NCBI GenBank assembly: GCA_964035015.1
Contig: OZ036005.1
Coordinates: 8,921,074-8,985,073, forward strand
Reading direction: 5' to 3'
DNA: 64,000 nucleotides
Source of the DNA: Corallium rubrum
Taxonomy: Eukaryota > Cnidaria > Anthozoa > Scleralcyonacea > Coralliidae
In this document: piece after piece, positions 25,201 through 32,896 of the stretch
How the letters are laid out: the number at the start of each line of letters is the position of its first letter
How positions within the stretch are numbered: position 1 is the stretch's first letter
The notes under the pieces: generated by a model
What the model saw: only the letters and a program-made list of their open reading frames with translations
Database searches by the model: none
Told to the model about the DNA's origin: nothing
Program-made: the position numbers and the translations under genes

Positions 25201-28200
25201 AGATACATAATCGCATGGACTCGTTTTGGTCTTAAATTCTTGAGAAAAAACACTTGTTCAATCTATGGTAGTCGCGAGAGTAATGATAAGCTTCTCCAAG
25301 GCTTCTGTAGGGACTCAGGTTTCGCGTTGTCTTTAAGGTGCTGTTACACGATGCGATTTTTCTTGCAACTTGCAACAAATCACTGAATGTTGTAAGTTGC
25401 ATAAAAATCGCACCGTGTAACACCCCGTAGCAACTTGCGATTTTGTTATTTTTGCCGCGTTGCAAGTTGCAAGAAAAGTTGGATGGGTTCCACATTTTGC
25501 TGCAACTTACAACAAAAATCGAAAGTTGCTGAATTCCTGCAACTTGCGATTTTTTTTCCATATGTAAATTTGTTGCAAGAAAAATCGCATCGTGTAACAG
25601 CGCCTTTGCAACGTAAAAATGCTTTCTCTACGTTGTCAACGGAGTCACGACGGCGTAAAGATTACCCTTGGGACCGTCACTTGCAAACGTTCTCTGTATA
25701 TGACATAAACGTCTATTGTGCAAACACGCTGCCGTAGTCGTAGTCGCTGTGTTTTCTTAAAGTCCCTAGTATTTCATGAAACTATTCTCGGCATGCAGTT
25801 TACCACCTTTTCACTTTGCTCTAAGTAAAATTATAGAGTGCTTTCTGACAGATAGCTAAATATGACCGCGGCCTAAACTCGAAGTTGTCAAAGGATATTT
25901 CAATATGGAATAAAAAACAAATTATAATTTAATAATAAACTATAGTATAATTAAAGTGATATGAGTAAAAACGTTTAACATATTTTGGTGAAAGAGCGAA
26001 GCATTTTAAACCAGCAAGGCTGGAAAAAATAAGAACTGTAGCCTTCTGAAGGAAAGTTCTAGTGTATGGTAGTTGTAATAGTTGTAGTTCTCGTTCTATA
26101 GTTCTTGTTCTACAGTTCTCGTTCTATAATTTTCGTTGTATAGTTCCTGTTCTTTTTAGTTCTCGTTTTATAATTTTCGTTGTATATAGTTCTCGTTCTA
26201 TAATTTTCGTTGTATAGGTCTCGTTCTATAATTTTCGTTGTATATAGCTCTCGTTTTATAATTTTTGTTGTATAGTTCTTTAGAACGTCGGCGAGAGATT
26301 CACCAGGCGGGAAAAGTAATCTTATTATAAATATAAGTGCCCAGCACAAAACACGAATAAAAGCCATGAACACAAGGACATAAAAACATAATATTTAATA
26401 ATCTAACGTTTCGTTGTTTATGCTACAACATCTTCAGAGATAATTACAAGATATTAATTTACAGGATATACAATAAACAGAATTCTAATTACACACATAT
26501 AGACCAATCAAAATAAAGAACTAAAAATTCATATTACAAGTTAATTATAGGTTAGGAGATGAGGTAACACTGCATGAAGTGTCAGGATGTAAGAGAAAGT
26601 TAAAATAAGTAGAGGGGTGCTGATCCAATATTGCCGTTGAGATGATAATTAGCTTGTAATATGTTGTATGTAATTAGAATTCTGTTTATTATATATCTTG
26701 CATGTAAATTAATATCTTGTAATCATTATCTCTGAAGTTGTTGTAGCATAAACAATGAAACGTCAGATTATTAAATATTATGTTTTTTATGTCCTTGTGT
26801 TCATGGCTTTTATTCGTGTTTTGTGCTGGGCACTTATATTTGTATAGTTCTTGTTCTATATCGCTCTCGTTCTATAATTTTTGTTGTATATTTCTTGTTC
26901 TATATAGTTCTCGTTCTATCATTTTCGTTGTATATAGCTTCCGTTTTATAATTTTCGTTGTATAGCTCTCGTTTTATATTTTCGTTGTATTATAGTTCTT
27001 GTTCTATATATAGTTCTCGTTCTATAATTTTCGTTGTATATAGCTCTCGTTCTATAATTTTCGTTCTACAGTTCTCGTTCTATAATTTTCGTTCTACAGT
27101 TCTCGTTCTATAATTTTCGTTCTACAGTTCTCGTTCTATAATTTTCGTTGTATAGTTCTCGGTCTACAGTTCTCAACCTATATACTGTAGTTCTCGTTCT
27201 ATATAAGTTTCGTTCGATGTATGGCCTGTATATAGTTGTCGTTTTATAGTTCTCGTTCGCTATAGTCGTTCTATATGGAATATACAGCGAATTTGGCATG
27301 GCGTTTTATAGTTCTTGTTCTATAGTTCTCGTGCTATAGTTGTAGTTCTTGTTATATATATTTCTCGTTCTATATAAGTTCTCGTTCTATAGTTCTCGTT
27401 CTATATAGTTCTCGTTCTATAGTTCTTGTTCTATATAGTTCTCGTGCTATAGTTCTAGTTCTTGTTATATATAGTTCTCGTTCTAAGTTCTCGTTCTGTA
27501 GTTCTCGTTCTATATAGTTCCCGTTCTATAATTTTAGTTCTCGTTCTCGTTCTATAGTTCTCGTGCTATATAGCTAGTTCTAGTTCTTGTTGTATATATA
27601 GTTCTCGTTCTAAGTTCTCGTTCTATAGTTCTCCTTCTATAGTTCTCGTTCTATAGTTCTCGTTCTATAGTTCTAGTTCTTGTTGTATATAGTTCTTGTT
27701 CTATAACTTCTCGTTCTATAGTTCCCTTCCATTACTTCAGTCTAATCCCATACATATAAAATTCTTTTAGTTTCACTGACAAAACAAGTTTTCCGCTTTC
27801 ACTTCGTACTTACTTTATTTGGTTCAAGCAATATTTCATAATCGTAATCTTTATCTTCCTTTAAATCTTCAGCTGGTTGTTCGGATGCCACGGCGTGAAG
27901 TAACTCGCAATTTTCTTTTCCGTTAAAAGGGTCGCGTTTTCTGTAGTTTATTGATCTGCAGCACGGCTCCGTAACACATTGAACCACGCAATCAATACGT
28001 GACAGGGAATAACGATCATCATACACCGTAGAGTTTAAACGATGACCTAAATCAAAATTACAAGAATAAGTATACTTTTGCCGTAAAATCAAATTTTATT
28101 TAAAAGCAAAGAGCGTGTTAATGGCATTAAAAACAGTTTACGTACATGGATAACTATAGTTTTCATTCTGAATAATTCAGAAAAGAAAATCGTAAACTCG

Positions 28201-29608
28201 GAATGTAAATCCAGTCCAATTGTGTTCTCACTATAGTGAACTCGCAATCTATAAATCCAGTCCAATCGCGTTCTCAGTATAGTAAACTCGCAATATAATT
28301 CTAGTCCGCTAGCACATGTGAACACTCCCGAAAACTGTTAATAATTTATTATTAAAAACAATAAAATTTTAAAGACCATAGCACTGAAATGTGTACGTTC
28401 TTTAATACTCTGTCTGCATCAACATACAGTTTAGCTCATCCTCATGCGTTAAACTTCCCCATAAGCTGTTAATGTTTTATGATGGAAAATTTGAAAAACG
28501 CTTTACACGGAAATGTATTAATTGCCCAGTGGCGTAACAGAGTTACAAGAGGTTTTTAGTCGATTTGCGTTTTGGGGTCCACATTAACAACCCTGCAGTT
28601 TAAACAAGTACACATCAAAGCTGAAGTTGGACCTTAAAACATCCAAATTTGACTAGACATTCACAAAACAAACGTCCGGCTCAAATGCCTCGATAACAAA
28701 CTCCGACTAAAACAGCCGACGAAATATATATTTCACTGTGAGAGCATTCCGCTGTGAGAAATTGGATTATTTTTTTCATCATAATCTTGTACCTCATTTT
28801 TCGGCGATGCTTCCACATCTGTTTAAGGCTCTTACTGTAGTTCTCGACCTAACCCTATCTAATAAACGTCACCACGTTGTAAAGGCGTTTCAACCGCATG
28901 GCGCCTGTGAACTGTCTCCTTGTCGAGTAAATTCGACTGGCGTTAGCCAGAATAAAATACTACAGAGTAAAGGCTACATCGTTTCAAAAGAAACGATATA
29001 CATGCAGTCGATAAAGGGTCAATCAGATAGGTTTTGAAGCGTCATTACCCCTTCAAGGCGCCCGAGAACTCTCTCCTTGACGAATAAAATTGTAGGGCGT
29101 TAGCCAGAGTAAAATACTCTGGCGTTATATAGCTATTAAAGGCTGCATCGTTCCAAAAGAAACAATACAGTCCAGAAAGGGCATCATAGCACATATTAGG
29201 GCCATTTATACGAGAGCTCATAACACGCGGTTTACACAAGACGCGCCTCACACAAGACGCGAAACACTCGTATAAAAAGTACACAGACTTACGTTCGCGT
29301 CTTTCACAAGTCGCGGCTTGTTCAAAACACCCCTATACATGGTTCAGTCTGTATAAGCCGCGTCTTATCGGCTCTCGTTAAACGCCCATAATGATTCTGT
29401 ACGGATAACCAAATAAACGGTATCTTAAGTTTAACGTACCTTTTTTACTTGCATCAGAGCAGTAACTTATTAGTGCTTGTTCCGGAGAGAAATTGTGGGA
29501 TTGAGCAAGGTGGAAATTCAATGCCCAATATAGCACAAAGAAAAAGGTTAGGCGAATGGCCAGCCGTGCACCCGAAGACTTGATAAAAAAGTTCCTGTCT
29601 TGGTACAT
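9673..29608 (-). CDS. PAN/apple-EGF-(cbEGF)12-fibrinogen C-terminal secreted protein (17 exons)
   Basis: I assembled this gene from exons that each have consensus acceptor and donor sites and compatible phases: 29608-29440 (signal peptide, phase 1 out), 28046-27814 (PAN/apple, phase 1 in, 0 out), 24824-24719 (EGF, 0 in, 1 out), twelve cbEGF exons between 24540 and 19688 (all 1-1), 16341-15961 (FReD part 1, 1-1) and 9929-9673 (FReD part 2, ends in a stop). The product should be secreted: PAN and EGF modules bind ligands or matrix, cbEGF arrays form calcium-stiffened rods, and fibrinogen-related domains recognise glycans in animal lectins such as ficolins and FREPs. Two cbEGF exons carry 1-bp deletions, so either they are skipped (symmetrical phases keep frame), the assembly has errors, or the gene is decaying. 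Introns contain many transposons, including a same-strand LINE. The function is inferred from domains only; an immune lectin or a matrix protein are both possible. Confidence 0.8.
10028..10086. repeat. (TA)n microsatellite
   Basis: Uninterrupted TA dinucleotide run. Similar runs occur at about 10,820-10,856, 15,512-15,542, 15,873-15,910, 45,557-45,594, 45,706-45,764, 45,966-46,028 and 47,143-47,202; several abut palindromic elements. Confidence 0.95.
10659..10820. repeat. Palindromic foldback element with AACTACTTATTGAC ends
   Basis: Left arm AAACTACTTATTGACTTCGC and right arm GGTCAATAAGTAGTTAAT, with inner arms ACTAGTGAAATATCG and CGATATTTCACTAGT. Same general design as 4,958-5,115. It ends directly at a (TA)n run. 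Confidence 0.65.
11131..11296. repeat. Palindromic MITE-like element
   Basis: Outer arms TTTTACCAGGGGTTGTAAAC and TTTCTAACCCCTGGTAAAA enclose two further inverted units (ATTTTCA...CCTCTCGTGTTT). No coding content. Nothing else is recognisable between 10,860 and 11,800. Confidence 0.6.
11807..11937. mobile_element. 131-bp MITE with 9-bp target duplication (MULE-like)
   Basis: Terminal repeats TAGCCTAGTTTCTAGGCC and its complement GGCCTAGAAACTAGGCTA, flanked by perfect 9-bp direct repeats AGTAACTCG (11798-11806 and 11938-11946). A 9-bp duplication is typical of Mutator-like elements. Confidence 0.75.
12466..12590. repeat. Short diverged tandem duplication (about 75 bp)
   Basis: The motif ACGAGCACAAGAATCC-ATGACGGCTTTTC recurs as ACGACCACAAGAATCCCCATGACGGCTCTTC about 73 bp later, each followed by a CGCCA-ACGA segment. 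Non-coding as far as I can see. Confidence 0.5.
12571..13068 (-). CDS. Hypothetical 165-residue open frame, weak candidate
   Basis: I do not recognise this frame. It starts at ATG 13068 and runs 165 codons. A hydrophobic stretch near residues 10-32 ([17 protein letters not shown]) could be a signal anchor, followed by a region with about eight cysteines including a CYNC pair. It lies inside the 6-kb last intron of the fibrinogen-domain gene, on the same strand, between transposon remnants. Its length is above what chance usually gives in AT-rich DNA, but there is no domain match I can name, no clear splice context and no second copy in the window. A chance frame or an unrecognised transposon fragment is quite possible. 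Confidence 0.2.
   Translation of the reverse strand: MTAKHVKSPFRMIFLIAGTALLPTSVKLSLCIFTRENTRPITEAIEDLKSEGWLQWLEADVCFRSSCRHAVVPKTGWSVLSWRGQPSRKDASGFEKHVQCYNCRPLQCIHDEREYQRLHCVTNGSLLVFPFTVHHATHVFSTVLAPVLESLNSRHIDSVSLDRLA
13303..13765. repeat. Diverged tandem repeat, period about 188 bp
   Basis: Three segments starting near 13,331, 13,521 and 13,708 share the order TTTAATTTC..-AACTcgaA-cc..gAACG-aaa-GAAAACCTTA-GAAAtgAAA. A weaker fourth relative may start near 13,077. No coding content. Confidence 0.5.
14040..14720 (+). pseudogene. Tyrosine recombinase (YR-type transposon), frameshifted
   Basis: Plus-strand translation shows the catalytic core of a tyrosine recombinase: a LRIPI segment near 14,070, the first catalytic arginine in [10 protein letters not shown] (about 14,163-14,192), the HNYRIGAAT box (H-x-x-R, about 14,535-14,561) and the nucleophile tyrosine in SDCYERC-I (about 14,614-14,637). 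The usual GRW before the tyrosine is GRG here. At least two frame changes are needed (around 14,265-14,290 and in the T-run at 14,317-14,320), so this copy is dead. The N-terminal domain is not visible. Such recombinases are carried by DIRS/Ngaro- and Crypton-type elements; I cannot decide which. It lies in the last intron of the FReD gene on the opposite strand. Confidence 0.75.
14810..15113. repeat. Inverted repeat downstream of the recombinase remnant
   Basis: GGGGATGAAGTGCTCCC at 14,810-14,826 is matched in inverse by GGAGCACTTCACCCC at about 15,099-15,113. In between are several short G4/C4-rich self-complementary motifs (AAGGGGATTATGACCCCTT, CGGGGATTATTACCCC). It may be the terminal or internal-complementary part of the YR element, but this is speculative. 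Confidence 0.35.
15364..15430. repeat. CCACTAGTGG palindrome cluster
   Basis: TATACAACCACTAGTGGTTGTATCA and a partner with CCACGCGTGG form overlapping palindromes; the motif recurs at about 15,660-15,710 and at 52,806-52,830. Low-complexity foldback sequence with no coding role seen. Confidence 0.5.
15961..16341 (-). CDS. Exon 16: fibrinogen C-terminal domain, first half
   Basis: Acceptor ...TCGTCTTTACATGATAG and donor GATTATTCGG|GTGAGT; both junctions are phase 1. The exon reads [34 protein letters not shown], then [18 protein letters not shown] and [11 protein letters not shown], which is the canonical N-terminal half of a fibrinogen-related domain. With the exon at 9673-9929 it makes a complete FReD of about 210 residues. 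Confidence 0.95.
16629..16820. repeat. (AAT)n microsatellite
   Basis: AAT run with scattered AAC, AAG and AAA variants. It lies about 280 bp beyond the 3' end of the minus-strand LINE and may be its simple-repeat tail. Confidence 0.9.
17099..19170 (-). pseudogene. LINE with RT, CCHC knuckle and restriction-like endonuclease; one internal stop
   Basis: A 650-codon open stretch (19051-17099) plus in-frame coding upstream to 19170 separated by one TGA at 19061-19063. Reading the long stretch: motif [11 protein letters not shown] (about 58-67), motif [14 protein letters not shown] (about 111-123), catalytic FADDAS (about 146-151), then a thumb region, a zinc-knuckle pattern C-x-C-x7-H-x3-C ([15 protein letters not shown], about 437-451) and a downstream ADARLDV...FFDVRV segment (about 501-525) that looks like a PD-(D/E)XK nuclease. 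RT followed by knuckle and restriction-like endonuclease is the architecture of the R2/R4-type LINEs. The element lies on the same strand as the host gene, in the intron between the last cbEGF exon and the FReD exon. The clade assignment is inference; the RT itself is clear. The 5' end is lost in the (AAT)n run. Confidence 0.75.
19171..19365. repeat. (AAT)n/(AAC) microsatellite
   Basis: AAT repeats with regularly spaced AAC units. The LINE coding sequence starts abruptly at its edge. The poly-Asn and poly-Leu open frames through it are repeat artefacts. Confidence 0.95.
19688..19807 (-). CDS. Exon 15: cbEGF repeat 12, NNSHSC type
   Basis: 120 bp, phases 1-1, acceptor ...TTTTTAG and donor ACAG|GTGATT. 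Reads DINEC...C...C, with the six EGF cysteines, the D-I-N-E calcium motif and C-x-N-x4-Y-x-C, the consensus for Asp/Asn beta-hydroxylation in calcium-binding EGF domains. An NST and an NGT glycosylation sequon are present. Confidence 0.93.
20009..20131 (-). CDS. Exon 14: cbEGF repeat 11, SLSSNRCPP type
   Basis: 123 bp, phases 1-1, donor ACAG... preceded by CTGCAG-type variant (GCAG|GTGATT). DIDEC calcium motif; [13 protein letters not shown] loop. Intact. Confidence 0.92.
20349..20468 (-). CDS. Exon 13: cbEGF repeat 10, NNSHSC type
   Basis: 120 bp, phases 1-1, intact, nearly identical to repeat 12. The pair of exons 12-13 is repeated as exons 14-15 at an offset of about 662 bp. Confidence 0.92.
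20672..20794 (-). CDS. Exon 12: cbEGF repeat 9, SLSSNRCPP type
   Basis: 123 bp, phases 1-1, intact. It has GNETNC where its sisters have GNGTNC, a G-to-E change near the last cysteine. Confidence 0.92.
21011..21129 (-). pseudogene. Exon 11: cbEGF repeat 8, NNSHSC type, 1-bp deletion
   Basis: 119 bp instead of 120. One G is missing in GTGCAA-TATAAGAACC (about 21,056-21,060, plus strand) compared with GTGCAAGTATAAGAACC in the sister exons, which shifts the frame between the fourth and fifth cysteines. Splice sites are normal. A sequencing error, exon skipping or true decay are all possible. Confidence 0.8.
21355..21474 (-). CDS. Exon 10: cbEGF repeat 7, GKSNSC type
   Basis: 120 bp, phases 1-1, intact: [11 protein letters not shown]..., with C-x-N-x4-Y-x-C. 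It has NQAFTGNG where sisters have NQGFTGNG. Near-identical partner is exon 7 (22886-23005), offset 1531 bp. Confidence 0.93.
21708..21830 (-). CDS. Exon 9: cbEGF repeat 6, SSRSNLC type
   Basis: 123 bp, phases 1-1, intact: [30 protein letters not shown]. Near-identical partner is exon 6 (23239-23361), offset 1531 bp. A 494-bp foldback lies in the adjoining intron. Confidence 0.93.
21917..22410. mobile_element. Foldback MITE in the cbEGF intron (copy 1)
   Basis: Inverted arms of about 170 bp start AAAGTGTATATGAAATGAAA and end in the complement TTTCATTTCATATACACTTT. Internal arm motifs include TTGTTTGATATGTAAATGA and its complement. Carried along in the 1531-bp duplication; the second copy is at 23,448-23,941. 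Confidence 0.75.
22542..22660 (-). pseudogene. Exon 8: cbEGF repeat 5, NNSHSC type, 1-bp deletion
   Basis: 119 bp instead of 120: GTGCAAGT-TAAGAACC replaces GTGCAAGTATAAGAACC near 22,586-22,592, shifting the frame within a few bases of the deletion in exon 11. Its otherwise identical partner exon 5 (24073-24192) is intact. Splice sites are normal. Confidence 0.8.
22886..23005 (-). CDS. Exon 7: cbEGF repeat 4, GKSNSC type
   Basis: 120 bp, phases 1-1, intact [17 protein letters not shown] domain with hydroxylation consensus and glycosylation sequons. Confidence 0.93.
23239..23361 (-). CDS. Exon 6: cbEGF repeat 3, SSRSNLC type
   Basis: 123 bp, phases 1-1, intact; duplicate of exon 9. Confidence 0.93.
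23448..23941. mobile_element. Foldback MITE in the cbEGF intron (copy 2)
   Basis: Essentially identical to 21,917-22,410, at an offset of 1531 bp. It was copied with the surrounding exons rather than inserted independently. Confidence 0.8.
24073..24192 (-). CDS. Exon 5: cbEGF repeat 2, NNSHSC type
   Basis: 120 bp, phases 1-1, intact; the reference copy for the deleted exons 8 and 11. Confidence 0.93.
24418..24540 (-). CDS. Exon 4: cbEGF repeat 1, SLSSNRCPP type
   Basis: 123 bp, phases 1-1: [18 protein letters not shown] with calcium motif and hydroxylation consensus. Intact. First of the cbEGF array after the plain EGF exon. Confidence 0.93.
24719..24824 (-). CDS. Exon 3: EGF-like domain without the calcium motif
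   Basis: 106 bp, acceptor TTTGTTTTTAG, phase 0 in and phase 1 out (GAGAACG|GTAATA). Reads [17 protein letters not shown], then [14 protein letters not shown]: six cysteines with the C-x-C-x2-GF-x-G-x2-C ending of EGF domains. It lacks the D-x-D/N-E calcium start. Confidence 0.9.
24968..25822. mobile_element. Foldback element with TAGAGCAAAGT ends
   Basis: Left end TAGAGCAAAGTAAAAAGGTG and right end CACCTTTTCACTTTGCTCTA, continuing inward as GGTAAACTGCCGAGAATA against TATTCTCGGCATGCAGTTTACC. A second MITE (25,336-25,605) is nested within. Lies in the intron between the PAN and EGF exons. Confidence 0.7.
25336..25605. mobile_element. Nested MITE with GGTGCTGTTACACGATGCG ends
   Basis: Left AAGGTGCTGTTACACGATGC and right CATCGTGTAACAGCGCCTT are inverted copies. 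The interior is a series of TTGCAACTTGCGATTTTT motifs in both orientations. No coding role. Confidence 0.75.
26055..27725. repeat. Degenerate minisatellite of GTTCTCGTTCTATA units
   Basis: More than 80 units of 14-18 bp, mostly GTTCTCGTTCTATA or ATTTTCGTTGTATA, in loose alternation. It is interrupted by a foldback MITE at 26,328-26,843. It occupies most of the intron upstream of the EGF exon. Confidence 0.85.
26328..26843. mobile_element. Foldback MITE inside the TTCTCG minisatellite
   Basis: Inverted arms of about 150 bp: ATAAGTGCCCAGCACAAAAC at the left and GTTTTGTGCTGGGCACTTAT at the right, with an inner AGAATTCTAATTAC match. The minisatellite continues on both sides, so the element landed in the array. 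Confidence 0.75.
27814..28046 (-). CDS. Exon 2: PAN/apple domain
   Basis: Acceptor TTGATTTAG and donor AAATAAA|GTAAGT; phase 1 in, phase 0 out, matching exons 1 and 3. About 77 residues with [21 protein letters not shown], a [13 protein letters not shown] box, [10 protein letters not shown] and a closing YEILLEP. The paired cysteines and the SINYR and CELL elements are hallmarks of PAN/apple modules, which bind proteins or carbohydrates in secreted proteins. Confidence 0.9.
28330..28735. other. Intron 1 spacer, nothing recognised
   Basis: No coding frame, repeat or RNA gene that I can support. Confidence 0.5.
28865..29185. repeat. Diverged tandem duplication, period about 160 bp
   Basis: The order GGCGCC-GAGAACT-TCTCCTTG-CGA-TAAA-T, GGCGTTAGCCAGA-TAAAATACT and AAAGGCT-CATCGTT-CAAAAGAAAC occurs twice, near 28,900-29,010 and 29,058-29,170. 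No coding content. Confidence 0.55.
29440..29608 (-). CDS. Exon 1: signal-peptide exon of the PAN-EGF-FReD gene
   Basis: ATG at 29608, then an N-region with basic residues, a hydrophobic core [19 protein letters not shown] and about 17 residues to a good donor (AAAAAAG|GTACGT), phase 1. The phase joins exactly to the PAN exon to give ...KKG-HRLN. The start could also be the upstream in-frame ATG at 29719, which would add a second hydrophobic segment; I prefer 29608 because the resulting signal peptide is more normal. No promoter element is identifiable. Confidence 0.6.
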
Positions 29609-29924
29609 CCTCAAATTGTACTCAACTCTTAAAAGAAAAACTTTGACTGACAATTTTATCGGCCTTTGAAGTACAACAATAATAATCCACAAAAAAATAT
29701 CCCTTGATGGAAAACGCAACTCGTAGCTTGGTCAAAGCTGCACTTAAAATGAACTTGGATCTGCTCTTCAGATAATTAAATTGAAGCTCATTAATTATCT
29801 ATTCCGCGATTAATGTTTTTTTCTTTGAAAATTAGAAAATTAGATGAATCGAGTACCTGTTAATTGACGTTCGAAGCTCTCGCGAATTACCTAGAAGGCT
29901 TAAAAGTGAAAAACAAGATAATTA

Positions 29925-30610
29925 TATATGGCGAAAACAACTGCCGTATAGACATAGAGATTGTGTGTACAAATCATCGCGTTCGAATAGGTAAACATTT
30001 TCTCTCCTTGAAAGACAGTGGTATGTCGATAAAACTACTGCCGCATATTAGAACATAGAGATTGGGTGTGCTGATCATCTTGTTTGGTTAAGCGAGTATT
30101 TATTTTCTCTTCTTGAAAGACAATAGTATGTCGATAAAACAACTGCCTTATAGAACATAGAGATTGTGTGTACAAATCACCGTGTTCGAATACGTAAACA
30201 TTTTCTCTTCTTGAAAGACAGTAATATGTCGATAAAACTACTGCCGTGAAGAACATAGAGAGACATGGAGATTGTGTGTACAAATCCTCTCGTTTGGCTA
30301 ACCGAGTATTTAGGTTTTTTAAATACAGTAGTATGTCGACGAAACTACTGCCGTACAGAACATAGAGATTGTGTATATAAATAATCTCGTTTAGATAACA
30401 GGGTATTTAGGTTTTTAAAATACAGTAGTATGCGGAGAAAATTACTGCCGTATACAACAGAGATTGTGTGTACAAATAATCTCGCTCGGATAAGCGAGTA
30501 TTTTGTGGGGCTTTTATGGATAGTACAGTAGTATGTCGTATAAAACTACTGCCGTATAGAACATAGAGATTGTGTGTGCAAATCACCGCGTTCACATAAG
30601 GGCGAGTATT
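29925..30610. repeat. Tandem repeat, period about 100 bp, seven copies
   Basis: The phrase ACTGCCGTATAGAACATAGAGATTG recurs, in variants, near 29,940, 30,040, 30,140, 30,240, 30,348, 30,445 and 30,547. Each copy continues TGTGTGTACAAATCA and GTATGTCGATAAAACTACTG. No coding function seen; lies upstream of the FReD gene start. Confidence 0.8.
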
Positions 30611-30939
30611 TTTTACGTTTTGGAAGAAACGTTCGAAGTAATTATGTTAATTTGTAGTTTTAAAGTAAAACAGAAGTTTTAACTTTCTATAATACACTCC
30701 ACCAGCTGCGTTTAGCGATCACGCGATACTTCGACACCGTTCCAACTCGGGAGCTTTTTCTCGAAGAGCAAACTTTCTTATGCCTAACAAAATAAAAGTT
30801 AAAAGTTTGCCTTTTAAAGTTTGCGACTGTGCGAAGAGAATTTTCCGCGGTAAAAAGAGGTGTCACGCACCAACATATTAATATAATAATCCAATAATTT
30901 TGTAGATATGTTATGTTGTTCACTCATCGTAGCACAGCA

Positions 30940-32530
30940 TTGTTCACAGTTGGCAGCATAACATTGTTCACATGCAGTTGGCGGCAAAATATTGTTCAGT
31001 TGGCAGCAAAATATTGTTCACAGTTTGCAGCATAACATTGTTCACAGATGGCAGCATAACATTGTTCATAGTTTGCAGCACAACATTTTCATGGTACGAC
31101 ATTGTTCACAGTTGACAGCAGACAATTATTTACACTTGACAGCAGACCATTATTTACACTTGACAGCACATCATTGTTCATGGTTGATAGCACAACATTG
31201 TTCACAGTTTGGAACTACAGCATTGTTTTCAGTTGAAAACAGACCATTATTTACAGTTGACAGCACATCATTGTTCATGATTGACAGCACAACATTGTTC
31301 ACAGTTTGGAACTACAGCATTGTTTTCAGTTGAAAACAGACCATTATTCACAGTTGACAGCACATCATTGTTCATGGTTGACAGCACAACATTGTTCACA
31401 GTTTGGAACTACAGCATTTTTCTAATTGACAAAAAACAGACCATTCATTGTCAGTTGTTTGCTGTACAAGCTGTGTTAGTTAGTAATACTCAGAAAAAAT
31501 TTGAGCTCTAAGCGGGACTCGAACCCACAACCTTCTGAATGCTAGCCAGACGCAGAAGGTTGTGGGTTCGAGTCCCGCTTAGAGCTCAGGGTTTTTCTGA
31601 GTATTACTAACTAACACAGCTTGTACAGCAAACAACTGACAATTATTACTAACATCAAGCTGCAATTTCTGAAACTAACAAACAGACCATTATTTACAGT
31701 TGACAGCACATCATTGTTCATGGTTGACAGCACAACATTGTTCACAGTTTGGAACTACAGCATTTTTTTAATTAACAAACAGACCATTATTTACAGTTGA
31801 CAGCACATCATTGTTCATGGTTGACAGCACAACATTGTTCACAGTTTGGAACTACAGCATTTTTTTAATTAACAAACAGACCATTATTTACAGTTGACAG
31901 CACATCACTGTTCATGGTTGACAGCACAACATTGTTCACAGTTTGGAACTACAGCATTGTTGAAAACAGACCATTATTCACAGTTGACCGCACATCATTG
32001 TTCATGGTTGACAGCACAACATTTTTCACAGTTCGGAACAACAGCTTTTTTTTTAATTGACAAGAAACAGACCATTATTCACAGTTGACAGCACATCATT
32101 GTTCATGGTTGACAGCACAACATTGTTCACAGTTTGGAACTACAGCATTGTTTTCAGTTGAAAACAGACCATTATTTACAGTTGACAGCAAAACAATACT
32201 CACAGTTGTCAAGCATTGCATTATTCACAGTTGATAGCACAGCATTATTCACAGTTGACAAGCATAGCATTATTCACAGTTGGCAGCACAGCATTGTTTA
32301 TGGTTGACAGCAAAACATTCCTCACAGTTAATAGTACAACATTGTTTATGGTTAGTAGCACAACATTATTCACAGTTGATAGCACAGCATTGTTTATGGT
32401 TGACAGCAAAATATTATTCACAGTTCGCAGCACAGTATTGTTTATGGTTGACAGCAAAACATTCCTCACAGTTGATAGTACAACATTGTTTATGGTTAGT
32501 AGCACAACATTATTCACAGTTGGCAGTAGT
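30940..32530. repeat. Minisatellite of about 24-bp TTGACAGCACAACATTGTTCA units with higher-order structure
   Basis: Units TTGACAGCACA-CATTGTTCA repeat across 1.6 kb. In the middle they form higher-order blocks of about 100-120 bp that also contain TTTGGAACTACAGCATT and AACAGACCATTATT. A palindromic insertion sits at 31,450-31,641. The open frames through it are repeat artefacts. Confidence 0.85.
31450..31641. repeat. Palindrome with mirrored tRNA-like 3' halves
   Basis: About 95-bp arms starting TGTCAGTTGTTTGCTGTACA and ending in the complement. Each arm contains a pol III B-box-like sequence (GGGTTCGAGTCC at 31,564-31,575, and inverted at 31,514-31,525) followed by CGCTTAGAGCTC, resembling the T-arm and acceptor half of a tRNA. 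The 5' half with an A box is missing, so it is not a tRNA gene. Confidence 0.7.
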
Positions 32531-32896
32531 AATATGTGGAGCTTGATACCCCATTTTGTGGCGGACCTAGGTGAACTGCAAGGACCTTTCCTTTGTCTTA
32601 GCCAATTATCATAATTAGTCTATGGTATATTGTTTGAACCCTTAATAATGCATGAGTTATGAATAATCAATGAGGTCGGAGTTCCGAAGCGTGAACGAAC
32701 CATTTCCAAGTCCGATAAGATGACGAGTGATTGTTGAGATTACGTCATTTTTAACACGATGGCCAAAAAAACAATTTGGGCTGAATTGCAGGAAAATAAT
32801 ATCGAGATAGAGAAAGATACGTTACGTTTTACATGAATAGATGCTTTGGACTCGCTAATGTAGACATTTGATTGGACGATTATTTGTGAGGGTATA

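Noticed and set aside
31506-31587. tRNA gene
   Set aside because: Only the T-arm half is present, mirrored in a palindrome; there is no A box or anticodon arm.
30992-32614. Several 60-130 codon frames with FTV-D-STTLF repeats
   Set aside because: Frames of the 24-bp minisatellite; both strands are equally open.
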